From: Mailhella massiliensis
Lineage (GTDB): Bacteria > Desulfobacterota > Desulfovibrionia > Desulfovibrionales > Desulfovibrionaceae
Direction of reading: 5' to 3'
DNA length: 36,785 nucleotides
NCBI RefSeq assembly: GCF_020741395.1
Contig: NZ_DYZA01000170.1
Coordinates: 1 to 36,785, forward strand
Part shown: piece after piece, positions 16,431 to 23,963 of the stretch
Layout: each line of letters starts with the position of its first letter
Numbering within the stretch: position 1 is the stretch's first letter
Position numbers and translations under genes: made by a program
Notes under the pieces: model-generated
What the model saw: the letters and a program-made list of their open reading frames with translations, nothing else
What the model was told of the DNA's origin: nothing
Databases searched by the model: none

Positions 16431-16483
16431 AAATACTTGCCAGAGGCAGAAGATTTCCCTTTCAACATCATCAGGAGCATTGT

Positions 16484-17815
16484 ATGAGCGCGCCCAGCAA
16501 AAAAGAAATCCGCAAGGTGGTACTGGCCAGCCTGCTCGGGGCAACCATCGAATGGTACGACTTCTTCCTTTACGGTGTGGTGGCGGGTATTGTTTTCAAC
16601 AAGCTGTACTTTCCCACGGAAGACCCGTTCATCGGAACCCTTCTGGCCTACAGCACCTTTGCCATAGGCTATCTGGCACGCCCCTTCGGCGGGTTCGTTT
16701 TCGGCCACTTCGGCGACAGACTGGGCCGCAAGAGCATGCTGGTGCTTACCATGCTCATCATGGGCCTTGCCACCATAGGTATAGGCCTTGTGCCCACTTA
16801 TGCACAGATAGGCATCGCGGCTCCCATTATTCTTCAGACGTTGCGTCTCTGCCAGGGCCTCGGCCTCGGCGGCGAATGGGGCGGCGCCGTGCTCATGACG
16901 TATGAATACGCGAGCAAGAAGGAGCGCGCCTTTTACGCCAGTATCCCCCAGATGGGCCTGGCCACGGGCCTGTGCCTTTCTTCCGGCGTGGTAGCACTGC
17001 TTTCCTGGGGCCTCACCAATGAACAGTTCCTCGCCTGGGGTTGGCGTCTCGCCTTCCTCGTGAGCGTGGTGCTCGTGTGCATCGCTCTTTATATCCGCAT
17101 GCATATTCTTGAAACGCCCGACTTCCAGAAGGCTCAGGAAAAGGCCCGTCAGGAAAAGGCCAAGAAGACCCTGCCCATCGTGAAGGTCTGCAAGGAACAT
17201 CCCGGCAACATCGCCCTCGGTGTGGGCGCCCGCTGGATCGACGGCGTGTTCTTCAACGTGCTTGCCGTGTTCGTCATCACCTACCTTGTGCAGTATGTGA
17301 ACGTGCCGCGCACCGAAGCCCTTTCCATGGTCATGATTTCCGCCCTGATCATGTGTCCCTTCATCCTCATTGCCGGCCGCCTTGCCGACCGCTACGGCCG
17401 TGGCCGCGTGTACGGCATCGCCAGCCTTCTGTGCGGCCTTTCCATCTTCCCCTCCTTCTGGCTCATGGGCGCGAGCGAGGGTAACTTGTTCATGATCGGC
17501 CTTGCCATCATCATTCCGCTCAGCGTATTCTATGCGGGCGTGTTCGGCCCCGAAGCGGCTCTTTTCTCCGACCTCTTCCCTGCCGACGTACGCTATACCG
17601 GCATTTCCATCGTGTACCAGTTCCCCGGCTTCCTCGTGGCCGGCATAGTTCCCGGTCTGTGCACCTACTTCATGAAGATAGCCGACGGCGATCCCATCTA
17701 TGTCTGTCTGTATACCATGCTGGCCGCCGCCACCAGCGCGGTTTCCGCCTTCATCGTGCAGCGCAAGCATAACGCCGCCGTTCGTCGCCTTGGCGACGAC
17801 GTGGAACACATCTGA
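16484..17815 (+). CDS. MFS transporter, metabolite:H+ symporter (MHS) family
   Basis: This 443-residue inner-membrane transporter has 12 predicted helices. The start MSAPSKKEIRKVVLASLLGA and the ATIEWYDFFLYG segment (residues 20-31) are hallmarks of the MHS family, as are RPFGGFVFGHFGDRLGRKS (the loop 2-3 motif) and GLGLGGEWGGAVLMTYEYA. MHS members carry organic acids such as shikimate, alpha-ketoglutarate, citrate, proline or betaine with protons. The substrate cannot be read, but the GpdQ-like phosphodiesterase 45 bases downstream suggests they process one compound. AGGAG sits upstream of the ATG. The AT-rich upstream region with palindromes and the divergent lacI gene point to LacI control. 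Confidence 0.9.
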   Translation: MSAPSKKEIRKVVLASLLGATIEWYDFFLYGVVAGIVFNKLYFPTEDPFIGTLLAYSTFAIGYLARPFGGFVFGHFGDRLGRKSMLVLTMLIMGLATIGIGLVPTYAQIGIAAPIILQTLRLCQGLGLGGEWGGAVLMTYEYASKKERAFYASIPQMGLATGLCLSSGVVALLSWGLTNEQFLAWGWRLAFLVSVVLVCIALYIRMHILETPDFQKAQEKARQEKAKKTLPIVKVCKEHPGNIALGVGARWIDGVFFNVLAVFVITYLVQYVNVPRTEALSMVMISALIMCPFILIAGRLADRYGRGRVYGIASLLCGLSIFPSFWLMGASEGNLFMIGLAIIIPLSVFYAGVFGPEAALFSDLFPADVRYTGISIVYQFPGFLVAGIVPGLCTYFMKIADGDPIYVCLYTMLAAATSAVSAFIVQRKHNAAVRRLGDDVEHI

Positions 17816-17860
17816 CCCAGGACGCGGGAGGGGAAGAAAGCCCTCCCGCAAGGAATCTTT

Positions 17861-18685
17861 ATGCGCATACTTCAGATTTCCGATTTTCATCTTCGCGGCG
17901 ACGGCAAGTTGTCATTCCGTGTGGTGGACACCCCGAAGTGTCTGGAAACTGCGGCGAAGCATCTTCTCAGCCTCACGCAGAAGCCGGACATGATGGTCGT
18001 CACCGGCGATCTGGCCGACAGCGGCGACGAGCACGCCTACCACATGCTCTATGACGCCCTTTCCCCCCTGAATATCCCCATTTACGCCGTACCAGGCAAT
18101 CACGACAGGCGCGACAGGATGCGTTCCATTCTCAAGGGCTGGTGCCCTGAGAATGAGGAAACGGCTCCCTGGCTCTGCTATGCCGTGGAAGAGGACGAGG
18201 TCCGCTTCCTGATGATGGACAGCATGAGCCCGGGTTCCCATTCCGGCCATGTGCCGGAGACGTGCGCCGCGTGGCTTGAGAAGGAACTTGCCCGCCGCCC
18301 CGGTGTGCCGACGCTTCTCTTCATGCATCACCCGCCCTTCATCACGGGCATGGGCGCTATGGACGAGCCGTATGAGAATGTGGAGCGCCTGCGCGCTATT
18401 CTGGAAAAGGCCCCGTGGGTGCGGCTGTGCTGCGGCCACATGCACAGGCCTATTTTCACCCAGTGGGCCGGCGTGACGGCCGTTACCGCGCCCGCCGCCT
18501 CCATGCAGATAGACCTCGACTTTTCCCCGGAAGGCGGCGACACCTTTGTGATGGAAGCTCCCGGCTACCTGCTTCACGACTGGCGTGAGGGCGCGTGGAA
18601 CACTCATGTCTGCCAGATTTACGGCACGCCCACCTATGCCGGGCCGTATCGCTTTCTCGACTCCGTGAACCCCACGGAAGAATAG
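17861..18685 (+). CDS. GpdQ-like metallophosphodiesterase
   Basis: This calcineurin-like metallo-phosphodiesterase has 274 residues, the same length as Enterobacter GpdQ, a glycerophosphodiesterase. Two-metal-site motifs are all present: D-x-H (Asp8, His10), GD (Asp50), GNHD (Asn80), the histidines of FMHHPPF (156-157) and GHMHR (193, 195). The first five positions coincide with those recalled for GpdQ, and the ending YAGPYRFLDSVNPTEE closely resembles its C-terminus. The family also includes CpdA-type cAMP phosphodiesterases, so the real substrate (glycerophosphodiester, cyclic nucleotide or another diester) is open. No signal peptide: cytoplasmic. It has an AAGGA site and follows the MHS transporter by 45 bases, so both probably form one operon ended by the hairpin at 18823. 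Confidence 0.85.
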   Translation: MRILQISDFHLRGDGKLSFRVVDTPKCLETAAKHLLSLTQKPDMMVVTGDLADSGDEHAYHMLYDALSPLNIPIYAVPGNHDRRDRMRSILKGWCPENEETAPWLCYAVEEDEVRFLMMDSMSPGSHSGHVPETCAAWLEKELARRPGVPTLLFMHHPPFITGMGAMDEPYENVERLRAILEKAPWVRLCCGHMHRPIFTQWAGVTAVTAPAASMQIDLDFSPEGGDTFVMEAPGYLLHDWREGAWNTHVCQIYGTPTYAGPYRFLDSVNPTEE

Positions 18686-18774
18686 ACGATACGCGTCGGA
18701 GAGCGCGTTGTGAGGCCCGGCGTGGAGTACCGCCGTACGGAAGAACCGTGTATTCGCCGGGCTTTACCATGAGT

Positions 18775-18794
18775 CACGGGGCGTACGCCCCGTG
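18775..18794. repeat. Perfect 20-base palindrome
   Basis: CACGGGGCGTACGCCCCGTG is fully self-complementary, 90 bases after the GpdQ-like gene. It can form a cruciform or be a protein site. It is followed by further GGGG/CCCC repeats but no T-tract. Confidence 0.5.
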
Positions 18795-18822
18795 CGGGGT
18801 CCCCTGCCCCGATTCCTCCTCG

Positions 18823-18862
18823 GAAAAGGCCGTCCTTTCCTGACGAAAGGGCGGCCTTTTTC
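18823..18862 (+). terminator. Intrinsic terminator after the MHS-GpdQ operon
   Basis: A 16-position stem (AAAAGGCCGTCCTTTC / GAAAGGGCGGCCTTTT, one G-U) with a short loop runs into a T-tract. It is a classical strong terminator. The remaining 18863-18999 holds nothing I can name. Confidence 0.85.
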
Positions 18863-18999
18863 ATGCCTGCAAGAAAGCGGGCGCGCCGGATGTTCTTCCG
18901 GCTGGTCAGAAAGCCGGGTCTTCCTCCCGGGGAAGGCGGTTCAGCCATACCGTACGGCTTTTTTCGTGGGGAAAACCGGGAAAACGGGGGTGCGCCTCG

Positions 19000-19611
19000 T
19001 CAGCGGCAGAGCCTGTCTTTTTTTGCTGTTTCCCACGGGGTACAGAGTCCCAGCGTGCAGGCATGCTCCAGATCAGCGCAGCCGTCCTTGTCGCGTCCGT
19101 CCATGAAGGCTCCGGCGGCGCGGTACACATAAATGAGCGGCTCTTCGGGGTTGACGCTTTCGGCATAGGTGAAGTCGCGCTGCGCGCCCTGCGCGTGGCG
19201 CTGCTTCAGGCAGATGAAGCCCCGCGTGGCGTAGGCTTTTGCCGTGGGGGAAAGGCGTATGGCCTTTGTGGCGTCGTCGAAGGCTTCGTTCATGTAGCCG
19301 AGGTCGCTCAGGGCGAGAGCGCGCAGAAGGTAGGGTTCGGGGTCGAGCGGATCGGCTGCGACGGCCTTATCCAGCAGGGCAGCTGCCTTTTCCGGGTTCG
19401 TACATTCCCCGGACTCTGTCCAGTAGCCCAGGGCTTCGGCAAGCAGGGCCTGCACTTCGGGGGAAACGCTGTAGGCGGGCGGGGAAGCTTTCAGTTTCGC
19501 CGCAGCCGGAGTTTTTTCCTCCGTATCTTCTCCGCCGAGGAAAGGCAGGTGGAAGGAGCCGCAGCCGGAAAGCAGAAGCAGAAGAGGGATGCAGAAAAGA
19601 ATACCTTTCAT
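19000..19611 (-). CDS. TPR-repeat lipoprotein
   Basis: This 203-residue predicted lipoprotein has an N-terminus MKGILFCIPLLLLLSGCGSF containing a lipobox (LSGC), so it should be anchored to a membrane through the cysteine at about residue 17. After a short polar linker, tetratricopeptide-type helices occupy the rest: KAAALLDKAVAADPLDPEPY, LRALALSDLGYMNEAFDDAT and KAIRLSPTAKAYATRGFICL. TPR lipoproteins act as scaffolds, for example in pilus or outer-membrane assembly. No such genes are nearby, so no specific role is assigned. The ATG at 19611 has AGGAG upstream and overlaps the stop of the second lacI gene by ATGA, which couples their translation. This is an unusual pairing for a regulator. 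Confidence 0.8.
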   Translation of the reverse strand: MKGILFCIPLLLLLSGCGSFHLPFLGGEDTEEKTPAAAKLKASPPAYSVSPEVQALLAEALGYWTESGECTNPEKAAALLDKAVAADPLDPEPYLLRALALSDLGYMNEAFDDATKAIRLSPTAKAYATRGFICLKQRHAQGAQRDFTYAESVNPEEPLIYVYRAAGAFMDGRDKDGCADLEHACTLGLCTPWETAKKDRLCR

Positions 19612-20687
19612 GATTTCTCCTGTGAAGAGGGACGGAACGGGGCCGTGGAGCGGCGTTCCAGAAGGCGGTGGGCATAGGCCACGCGGGTAATGTCGCTCAC
19701 GGCGTTGCCGCCTTTCATGCGTTCGCAGAGTATGCCCACGGCGTTGCGTGCCCAGGCCTCCGTCTGATGTTCCACGGTGGTGAGCCCCACATGGGAAATG
19801 CGGGAGGAGGAAAGGTTGTTGAACCCGCAAACGCTGTAGTCCTCGGGGACGCGCAATCCCATGCCAGCAAGGGCATCCAACACGCCGTAGGCGATGAAGT
19901 CGTTGACGGCCACAAAGCCTGAAACGTGGCTTTTTTTCTTCAGGCACAACATGGTGAGTTCATAGCCGATCTGTTGTTCCAGGTCTATGCTGCCGAGTTC
20001 TTCATGAGGAGTGTAATCGCGGGTGAAGACCTGCACGGAACAGCCGGGCATTTCCGCATAGGTGTCGCGCACGCCCTGAAGCCTGCGCAGACGTATGGCG
20101 TTGGCGGTATTGGTCATGGCGGAAATGAAGGCTATGTGTCTGTGCCCGAGCTCCAGCATGTGCCTCCCTATGAGTACGCCCGCGCTGTAGTTGTCGAGCT
20201 CCACGGTATCCACCCTGGGACTGGAATTTCTGTCCCCCATGACGACAATGGGAATTTTGACGTTCACCTTTTCCACCTTGCGGATGCTCTGGGGCGTGAG
20301 GGTGAAGATCATGCCCGCCGCACCCAGTGCGAGGGCCATGTCCAGCACTTCTTCCTCCTTACGCGCTTCCCGGTAGGTGGTGAAGATGAGCGTGGAAAAG
20401 CCGCTCTCCTCAGCGGCCTGCTGTATGGCCTGCACCAGGCCGGAATAATAGGCGTTGGCGATATTGGGCGTGACGATGAACACGACGTTCCTGCCCGGAA
20501 GCCTCCCCTTGCCCAGTCTTGCCGGGGCGCGGTAGCCGAGGCTTTCTGCGGCGCTTCGTACCTTACGCACCGTTTCCGGGGAAAAGGAAACGTCCGCCCG
20601 CGCGTTGAGAATCATGGAAACTGAGCTCAGCGACACTCCTGCGGCCTGGCTTACATCTTCAAGCGTCACTTTTTTTTTGATTTTCAC
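19608..20687 (-). CDS. LacI-family transcriptional regulator (second paralogue)
   Basis: This 359-residue regulator starts MKIKKKVTLEDVSQAAGVSL, with the LacI helix-turn-helix at the N-terminus, then VSMILNARADVSFSPETVR and the hinge GYRAPARLGKGRLP. Its effector domain is highly similar along its whole length to the regulator at 15089-16162 (shared STLIFTTYREA, VDTVELDNYSAGVLIGRHM, LGHRHIAFIS, LRVPEDYSVCGF). I chose the GTG at 20685-20687 because GGGGAGA lies seven bases upstream and the N-terminus then matches the paralogue; a TTG five codons earlier is possible. The recognition helix differs slightly (SSVSMILNARAD versus STASMILNGRPD), so the two may bind related but distinct sites. Its target is unknown. 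Confidence 0.92.
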   Translation of the reverse strand: MKIKKKVTLEDVSQAAGVSLSSVSMILNARADVSFSPETVRKVRSAAESLGYRAPARLGKGRLPGRNVVFIVTPNIANAYYSGLVQAIQQAAEESGFSTLIFTTYREARKEEEVLDMALALGAAGMIFTLTPQSIRKVEKVNVKIPIVVMGDRNSSPRVDTVELDNYSAGVLIGRHMLELGHRHIAFISAMTNTANAIRLRRLQGVRDTYAEMPGCSVQVFTRDYTPHEELGSIDLEQQIGYELTMLCLKKKSHVSGFVAVNDFIAYGVLDALAGMGLRVPEDYSVCGFNNLSSSRISHVGLTTVEHQTEAWARNAVGILCERMKGGNAVSDITRVAYAHRLLERRSTAPFRPSSQEKS

Positions 20688-20707
20688 GGCAGTTCTCCCC
20701 AAAGGCG

Positions 20708-20736
20708 AGGCTAACGGGAAGGGGCGTTTTCGTCAA
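20708..20736 (-). promoter_or_regulatory. Promoter of second lacI gene, conserved with the first
   Basis: TTGACG, 17 bases, TAGCCT on the minus strand, identical in hexamers and spacing to the promoter at 16180-16208. The spacer includes AACG ... CGTT as an inverted pair, a possible autoregulatory site. The rest of the gap up to 20943 shows no gene. Confidence 0.6.
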
Positions 20737-20943
20737 ATGCCGGCAGGAGGGGAAAGGCGGAGCCGGAAAAGGAGCGGCGCAGGGAAAGCGGAAGGGGAAC
20801 CGTGGATCGCGGTAAGGAAGAAAACAGCTTTTTTCACGCACCGTTTTCGCGTTGCGGCATGATGCGGGAAGTTTGAGAAAAAAGCGTGCTTCAGGGCGGA
20901 GAAGGGGCGGCCGATTTTCCGACAGCCTTTGAGGCGGAACCAG

Positions 20944-20969
20944 GGGTTCCCGGAAGCCTCCGGGAACCC
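20944..20969 (-). terminator. Hairpin downstream of the GGGtGRT gene
   Basis: A 10-base-pair stem (GGGTTCCCGG / CCGGGAACCC) with a six-base loop lies about 90 bases after the GGGtGRT stop. No T-tract follows on the minus strand, so termination is plausible but not proven. Confidence 0.45.
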
Positions 20970-21060
20970 GCATAGAACAGAATGGCGTATCAGAAAAAGG
21001 GCTTGTTGCGGCCGGCCGCTCCTGGTCTTTGAAACGGGGTCCTTCCGGCCTTTGCCCCTG

Positions 21061-22062
21061 TTACTTGTTCATGGCTTCCGCCACGGCGACGGCCACGGCA
21101 ACGGTGGCGCCCACCATGGGGTTGTTGCCCATGCCCAGGAAGCCCATCATTTCCACATGGGCGGGGACGGAGCTGGAGCCTGCGAACTGCGCGTCGGAAT
21201 GCATCCGGCCCATGGTGTCCGTCATGCCGTAGGAGGCGGGGCCGGCAGCCATGTTGTCGGGATGGAGCGTACGGCCCGTGCCGCCGCCGGAAGCCACGGA
21301 GAAGTACTTCTTCCCCTGTTCCACACATTCCTTCTTGTAGGTGCCCGCCACGGGGTGCTGGAAGCGGGTGGGGTTGGTGGAGTTGCCGGTAATGGACACG
21401 TCCACCCTTTCCTGATGCATGATAGCCACGCCCTCACGCACATCGTCGGCGCCGTAGCAGCGCACGGAGGCGCGTTCGTTCTTGGAGTAGGGGATTTCCC
21501 TCACTATGGCGAGCTTGCCCGTGGCGTAGTCGAACTGCGTCTGCACATAGGTGAAGCCGTTGATGCGGGAAATGATCTGGGCGGCGTCCTTGCCGAGGCC
21601 GTTCAGGATGACGCGCAGGGGCTTTTTCCGCGACTTGTTGGCGTTCTTCACGATGCCGATAGCGCCTTCGGCGGCGGCAAAGGATTCATGCCCGGCGAGG
21701 AAGGCGAAGCATTCCGTCTCATCGCGCAGCAGCATGGCCGCGAGGTTGCCGTGACCGAGGCCGACCTTTCTGTCTTCCGCCACGGAACCGGGGATGCAGA
21801 AGGACTGAAGGCCGATGCCGATAGCTTCCGCGGCTTCGGGAGCCGTGTTGCAGCCCTTCTTTATGGCAATGGCCGCGCCCACGGTGTAGGCCCAGCAGGC
21901 GTTTTCAAAGGCGATGGGCTGGATTTCCTTGACGATGCGGTACGGGTCGACGCCTTTGGCGGCGCAGAGCTCCTTCGCCTCTTCCAGAGAAGCGATGCCG
22001 TTTTCCTTGAGAACCGCGTTGATGCGCTCGATGCGGCGTTCGTAACTTTCAAACAGTGCCAT
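21061..22062 (-). CDS. GGGtGRT family protein of unknown function
   Basis: This 333-residue protein is recognised by the signature SVASGGGTGRTLHPDNM (GGGTGRT at about 259-265), which names the family. Other notable stretches are ESYERRIERINAVLKENGI at the start, a central VILNGLGKDAAQIISRINGF, and a glycine- and alanine-rich C-terminus GNNPMVGATVAVAVAVAEAM. No signal peptide is seen. The family occurs mainly in anaerobes, usually beside a NifU-like scaffold gene, as here (13-base gap). A role in iron-sulfur or metal-cluster handling is inferred from that partnership only; no activity is established to my knowledge. GGGGGAGAAG precedes the ATG. Confidence 0.85.
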   Translation of the reverse strand: MALFESYERRIERINAVLKENGIASLEEAKELCAAKGVDPYRIVKEIQPIAFENACWAYTVGAAIAIKKGCNTAPEAAEAIGIGLQSFCIPGSVAEDRKVGLGHGNLAAMLLRDETECFAFLAGHESFAAAEGAIGIVKNANKSRKKPLRVILNGLGKDAAQIISRINGFTYVQTQFDYATGKLAIVREIPYSKNERASVRCYGADDVREGVAIMHQERVDVSITGNSTNPTRFQHPVAGTYKKECVEQGKKYFSVASGGGTGRTLHPDNMAAGPASYGMTDTMGRMHSDAQFAGSSSVPAHVEMMGFLGMGNNPMVGATVAVAVAVAEAMNK

Positions 22063-22075
22063 GACTTCTCCCCCC

Positions 22076-22768
22076 TTATTCCTTTCTCGGATCGATATAT
22101 TTCACGGCGTCTGCGAACTGCCCGTAGCGGCCCTTGGCCTTTTCCAGCGCGGCGGCGGGATCTTCACCCTTCTTGAGCGCGTCGGTGAACTTGCCGAGAT
22201 TGAGGAATTCATAGCCGATGATCTCGTTGTCGGCGTTCAGCGCAAGCTGCGTGACGTAGCCTTCGGCCATTTCCAGATAGCGGGCGCCCTTGACTCTGGT
22301 GCCGAACATGGTGCCTATCTGGCTGCGCAGGCCCTTGCCGAGGTCTTCCAGGCTGGCGCCGATGGGGAGCCCCCCTTCAGAAAACGCCGTCTGGCTGCGG
22401 CCGTAGACGATCTGCAGGAAAAGTTCGCGCATGGCCACGTTGATGGCGTCGCAGACGAGGTCGGTGTTCAGCGCTTCCAGGAGCGTCTTTCCCGGAAGAA
22501 TTTCGGAGGCCATGGCCGCCGAGTGGGTCATGCCGGAGCAGCCCAGGGTTTCCACGAGGGCTTCTTCGATGATGCCGTTTTTAACATTGAGGGTGAGCTT
22601 GCACGCGCCCTGCTGCGGCGCACACCAGCCGATGCCGTGGGTCAGGCCGGAAATGTCGCCGATTTCCTTTACCTGCACCCATTTGCCTTCTTCCGGTATC
22701 GGGGCGGGGCCGTGATACGCCCCTTTCGCCACCGGACACATGTGTTCGACTTCCGAGGAATAGATCAT
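22076..22768 (-). CDS. NifU/IscU-like iron-sulfur scaffold-type protein
   Basis: This 230-residue protein carries a NifU_N/IscU-like core: the segment LVETLGCSGMTHSAAMASEI (71-90) corresponds to the scaffold cysteine loop. Cysteines are at 11 (HMCPVAKG), 49 and 56 (GWCAPQQGACKL), 77 and 106. It is longer than housekeeping IscU (about 130) because of an N-terminal extension and a C-terminal tail (LKKGEDPAAALEKAKGRYG), as in other members found next to GGGtGRT genes. I chose the ATG at 22768 because AGGAG lies eight bases upstream; an open frame extends 18 codons further without such a signal. No cysteine desulfurase gene is nearby, so it is probably not the general scaffold. Cluster binding is inferred, not shown. 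Confidence 0.8.
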   Translation of the reverse strand: MIYSSEVEHMCPVAKGAYHGPAPIPEEGKWVQVKEIGDISGLTHGIGWCAPQQGACKLTLNVKNGIIEEALVETLGCSGMTHSAAMASEILPGKTLLEALNTDLVCDAINVAMRELFLQIVYGRSQTAFSEGGLPIGASLEDLGKGLRSQIGTMFGTRVKGARYLEMAEGYVTQLALNADNEIIGYEFLNLGKFTDALKKGEDPAAALEKAKGRYGQFADAVKYIDPRKE

Positions 22769-22990
22769 ATTCGACTCCTGTTTTTGCATGCCGTTCACGC
22801 CCATAAAGAAAAGAGCCGACAATTCCTGCCTTCGATGGATAAGCAGAAGTCATCAGCTCGACGAGCGGTTCAGGCATGACGCCTTGGGAGAACTTCATTC
22901 CCGAGGCGCATCGTCGCATAAAGGGCGTCTCTGTGCAACTCCCGGGAAGAGCGTCGGCGGGGGGACGTCTCTGTGGGCCGCCCGCCGACA
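22769..22990 (-). promoter_or_regulatory. Long structured leader of the NifU-like/GGGtGRT operon (candidate cis-RNA)
   Basis: The minus strand between the broken phosphoesterase stop and the NifU-like start carries several possible stems. GTCGGCGGG (22989-22981) pairs with CCCGCCGAC (22961-22953). The same GCCGAC arm can instead pair with a second GTCGGC at 22820-22815, closing a domain of about 130 bases that is followed by TCTTTTCTTT. Inside that domain are CGACGA/TCGTCG, GCCTCGGGA/TCTCCCAAGGC and GTCAT/ATGAC pairings. CACAGAGACG occurs twice, 40 bases apart. Alternative closing stems before a T-rich run look like a riboswitch or attenuator, but I matched no known class. It may also be spacer of a decayed region. 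Confidence 0.4.
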
Positions 22991-23010
22991 AGAAGTGAAA
23001 AATCAGTGTG

Positions 23011-23917
23011 TTAGAGAGTTCTTTCCAGCTCGTATCCGGGCTGTCGTCCGTATCCGTCCAGAGAAAGGGTGTAGGTTTTTCCGTTTTTGCGTATGTCGAG
23101 CATACAGAACTGATTGTCGTCATGGAGGCCGCGGCCTTTTTCCGCACTGGCGGATTCCCAGGTGCGCGTGTCGTTGACGCCTATGTTGCCGTTGAGCACT
23201 ACATAGTGGATACCCTTGATGTTGGAATAGCCGCCCTGATGGTCGTTTCCGGAAATGACGGCGAGCACCTTGCCGCTTTCTTCCAGCACCTTGCGCACGG
23301 CCGAGGCGTTTTTGATGTTGTGGTCCTGCTCGTCCACGCGGTCCAGAGTCTGATGGCTGAAAACCAGCACGGGCGTGTCGGTGCTCTTCAGGTCGTTTTT
23401 CAGCCATGCCATTTCCTGGGGGCATGTTGTAGGGGCGGAAATCTTTGGGCGTGTAGTCCGCGTCGAGCACGATGCAGTGCACGCCGCCGGCATTGTAGGA
23501 ATAATAGGTTCTGCCTTTTTCAATGCCGGTATTGGTGACGCCGGAAAGAAATTCGTCGCGCTTCAGATTGTCGAAGTCGTGATTGCCGAGCACATGATAA
23601 GCGGGTCCGGGAAACGACATGAACAGTGCTTCGATTTCTCGCAGGTTGGCAGCCGGGTCGGTACCGGCGGCAAGAGTGTCCACAAAATCGCCGAGTTCGA
23701 TGATGAAACGGGGCTTTTCCTTATTCACGGTTTCGAGAAAGACCTTCATCTTGTCCATGGAGGAAGAGTAGATGCGGGTGTTGCTGTCGGCCTTGCTGGT
23801 TCTGTGCATGTCGATGATGATGCTGGCTTTAAGTATGCTTCCCTTTTCCCCGGCTGCCGCCGGGAGGCTTCCGGCCAGGGGGCCGGCAGCGGCGCAGACG
23901 GTGGCGGCCACGCCCAT
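23011..23917 (-). pseudogene. Calcineurin-like metallophosphoesterase, frameshifted
   Basis: Two adjacent frames together encode one phosphoesterase. The first part has IIIDMHRTS (D-x-H), ELGDFVD, VLGNHDFDN and GGVHCIVLDADYTPKDFRPYN. The second continues PQEMAWLKNDLKSTDTPVLV, FSHQTLD, ISGNDHQGGYSNIKGIHYVV and ends at 23011. The break is at a run of five G (plus strand 23418-23422); six would restore the frame. The second half resembles ADP-ribose/CDP-alcohol phosphatase-type members (GGYSNIKGIHYV). The N-terminus also looks damaged: HRDILKMGVAATVCAAAGPL resembles a Tat-type signal, but a stop sits just upstream at a run of seven T (23943-23949), and an ATG at 23963 is out of frame with it. 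Either the gene is decaying or these homopolymers contain sequence errors. Confidence 0.75.
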
Positions 23918-23963
23918 TTTCAGGATATCGCGGTGGGCGATGTTTTTTTATGAGTATTTCCAT

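Noticed and set aside
16418..17890. Long minus-strand open frame opposite the MHS transporter
   Set aside because: His/Gly/Glu-rich shadow with no domain; the plus strand encodes an obvious MFS protein.
18775..18862. CRISPR or short tandem repeat array
   Set aside because: The GGGG/CCCC-rich pieces are inverted, not evenly spaced direct repeats; no repeat-spacer pattern exists anywhere in the window.
22581..23147. Minus-strand frame spanning the NifU-like leader
   Set aside because: It overlaps two real genes out of frame. The leader part is better explained as structured non-coding sequence.
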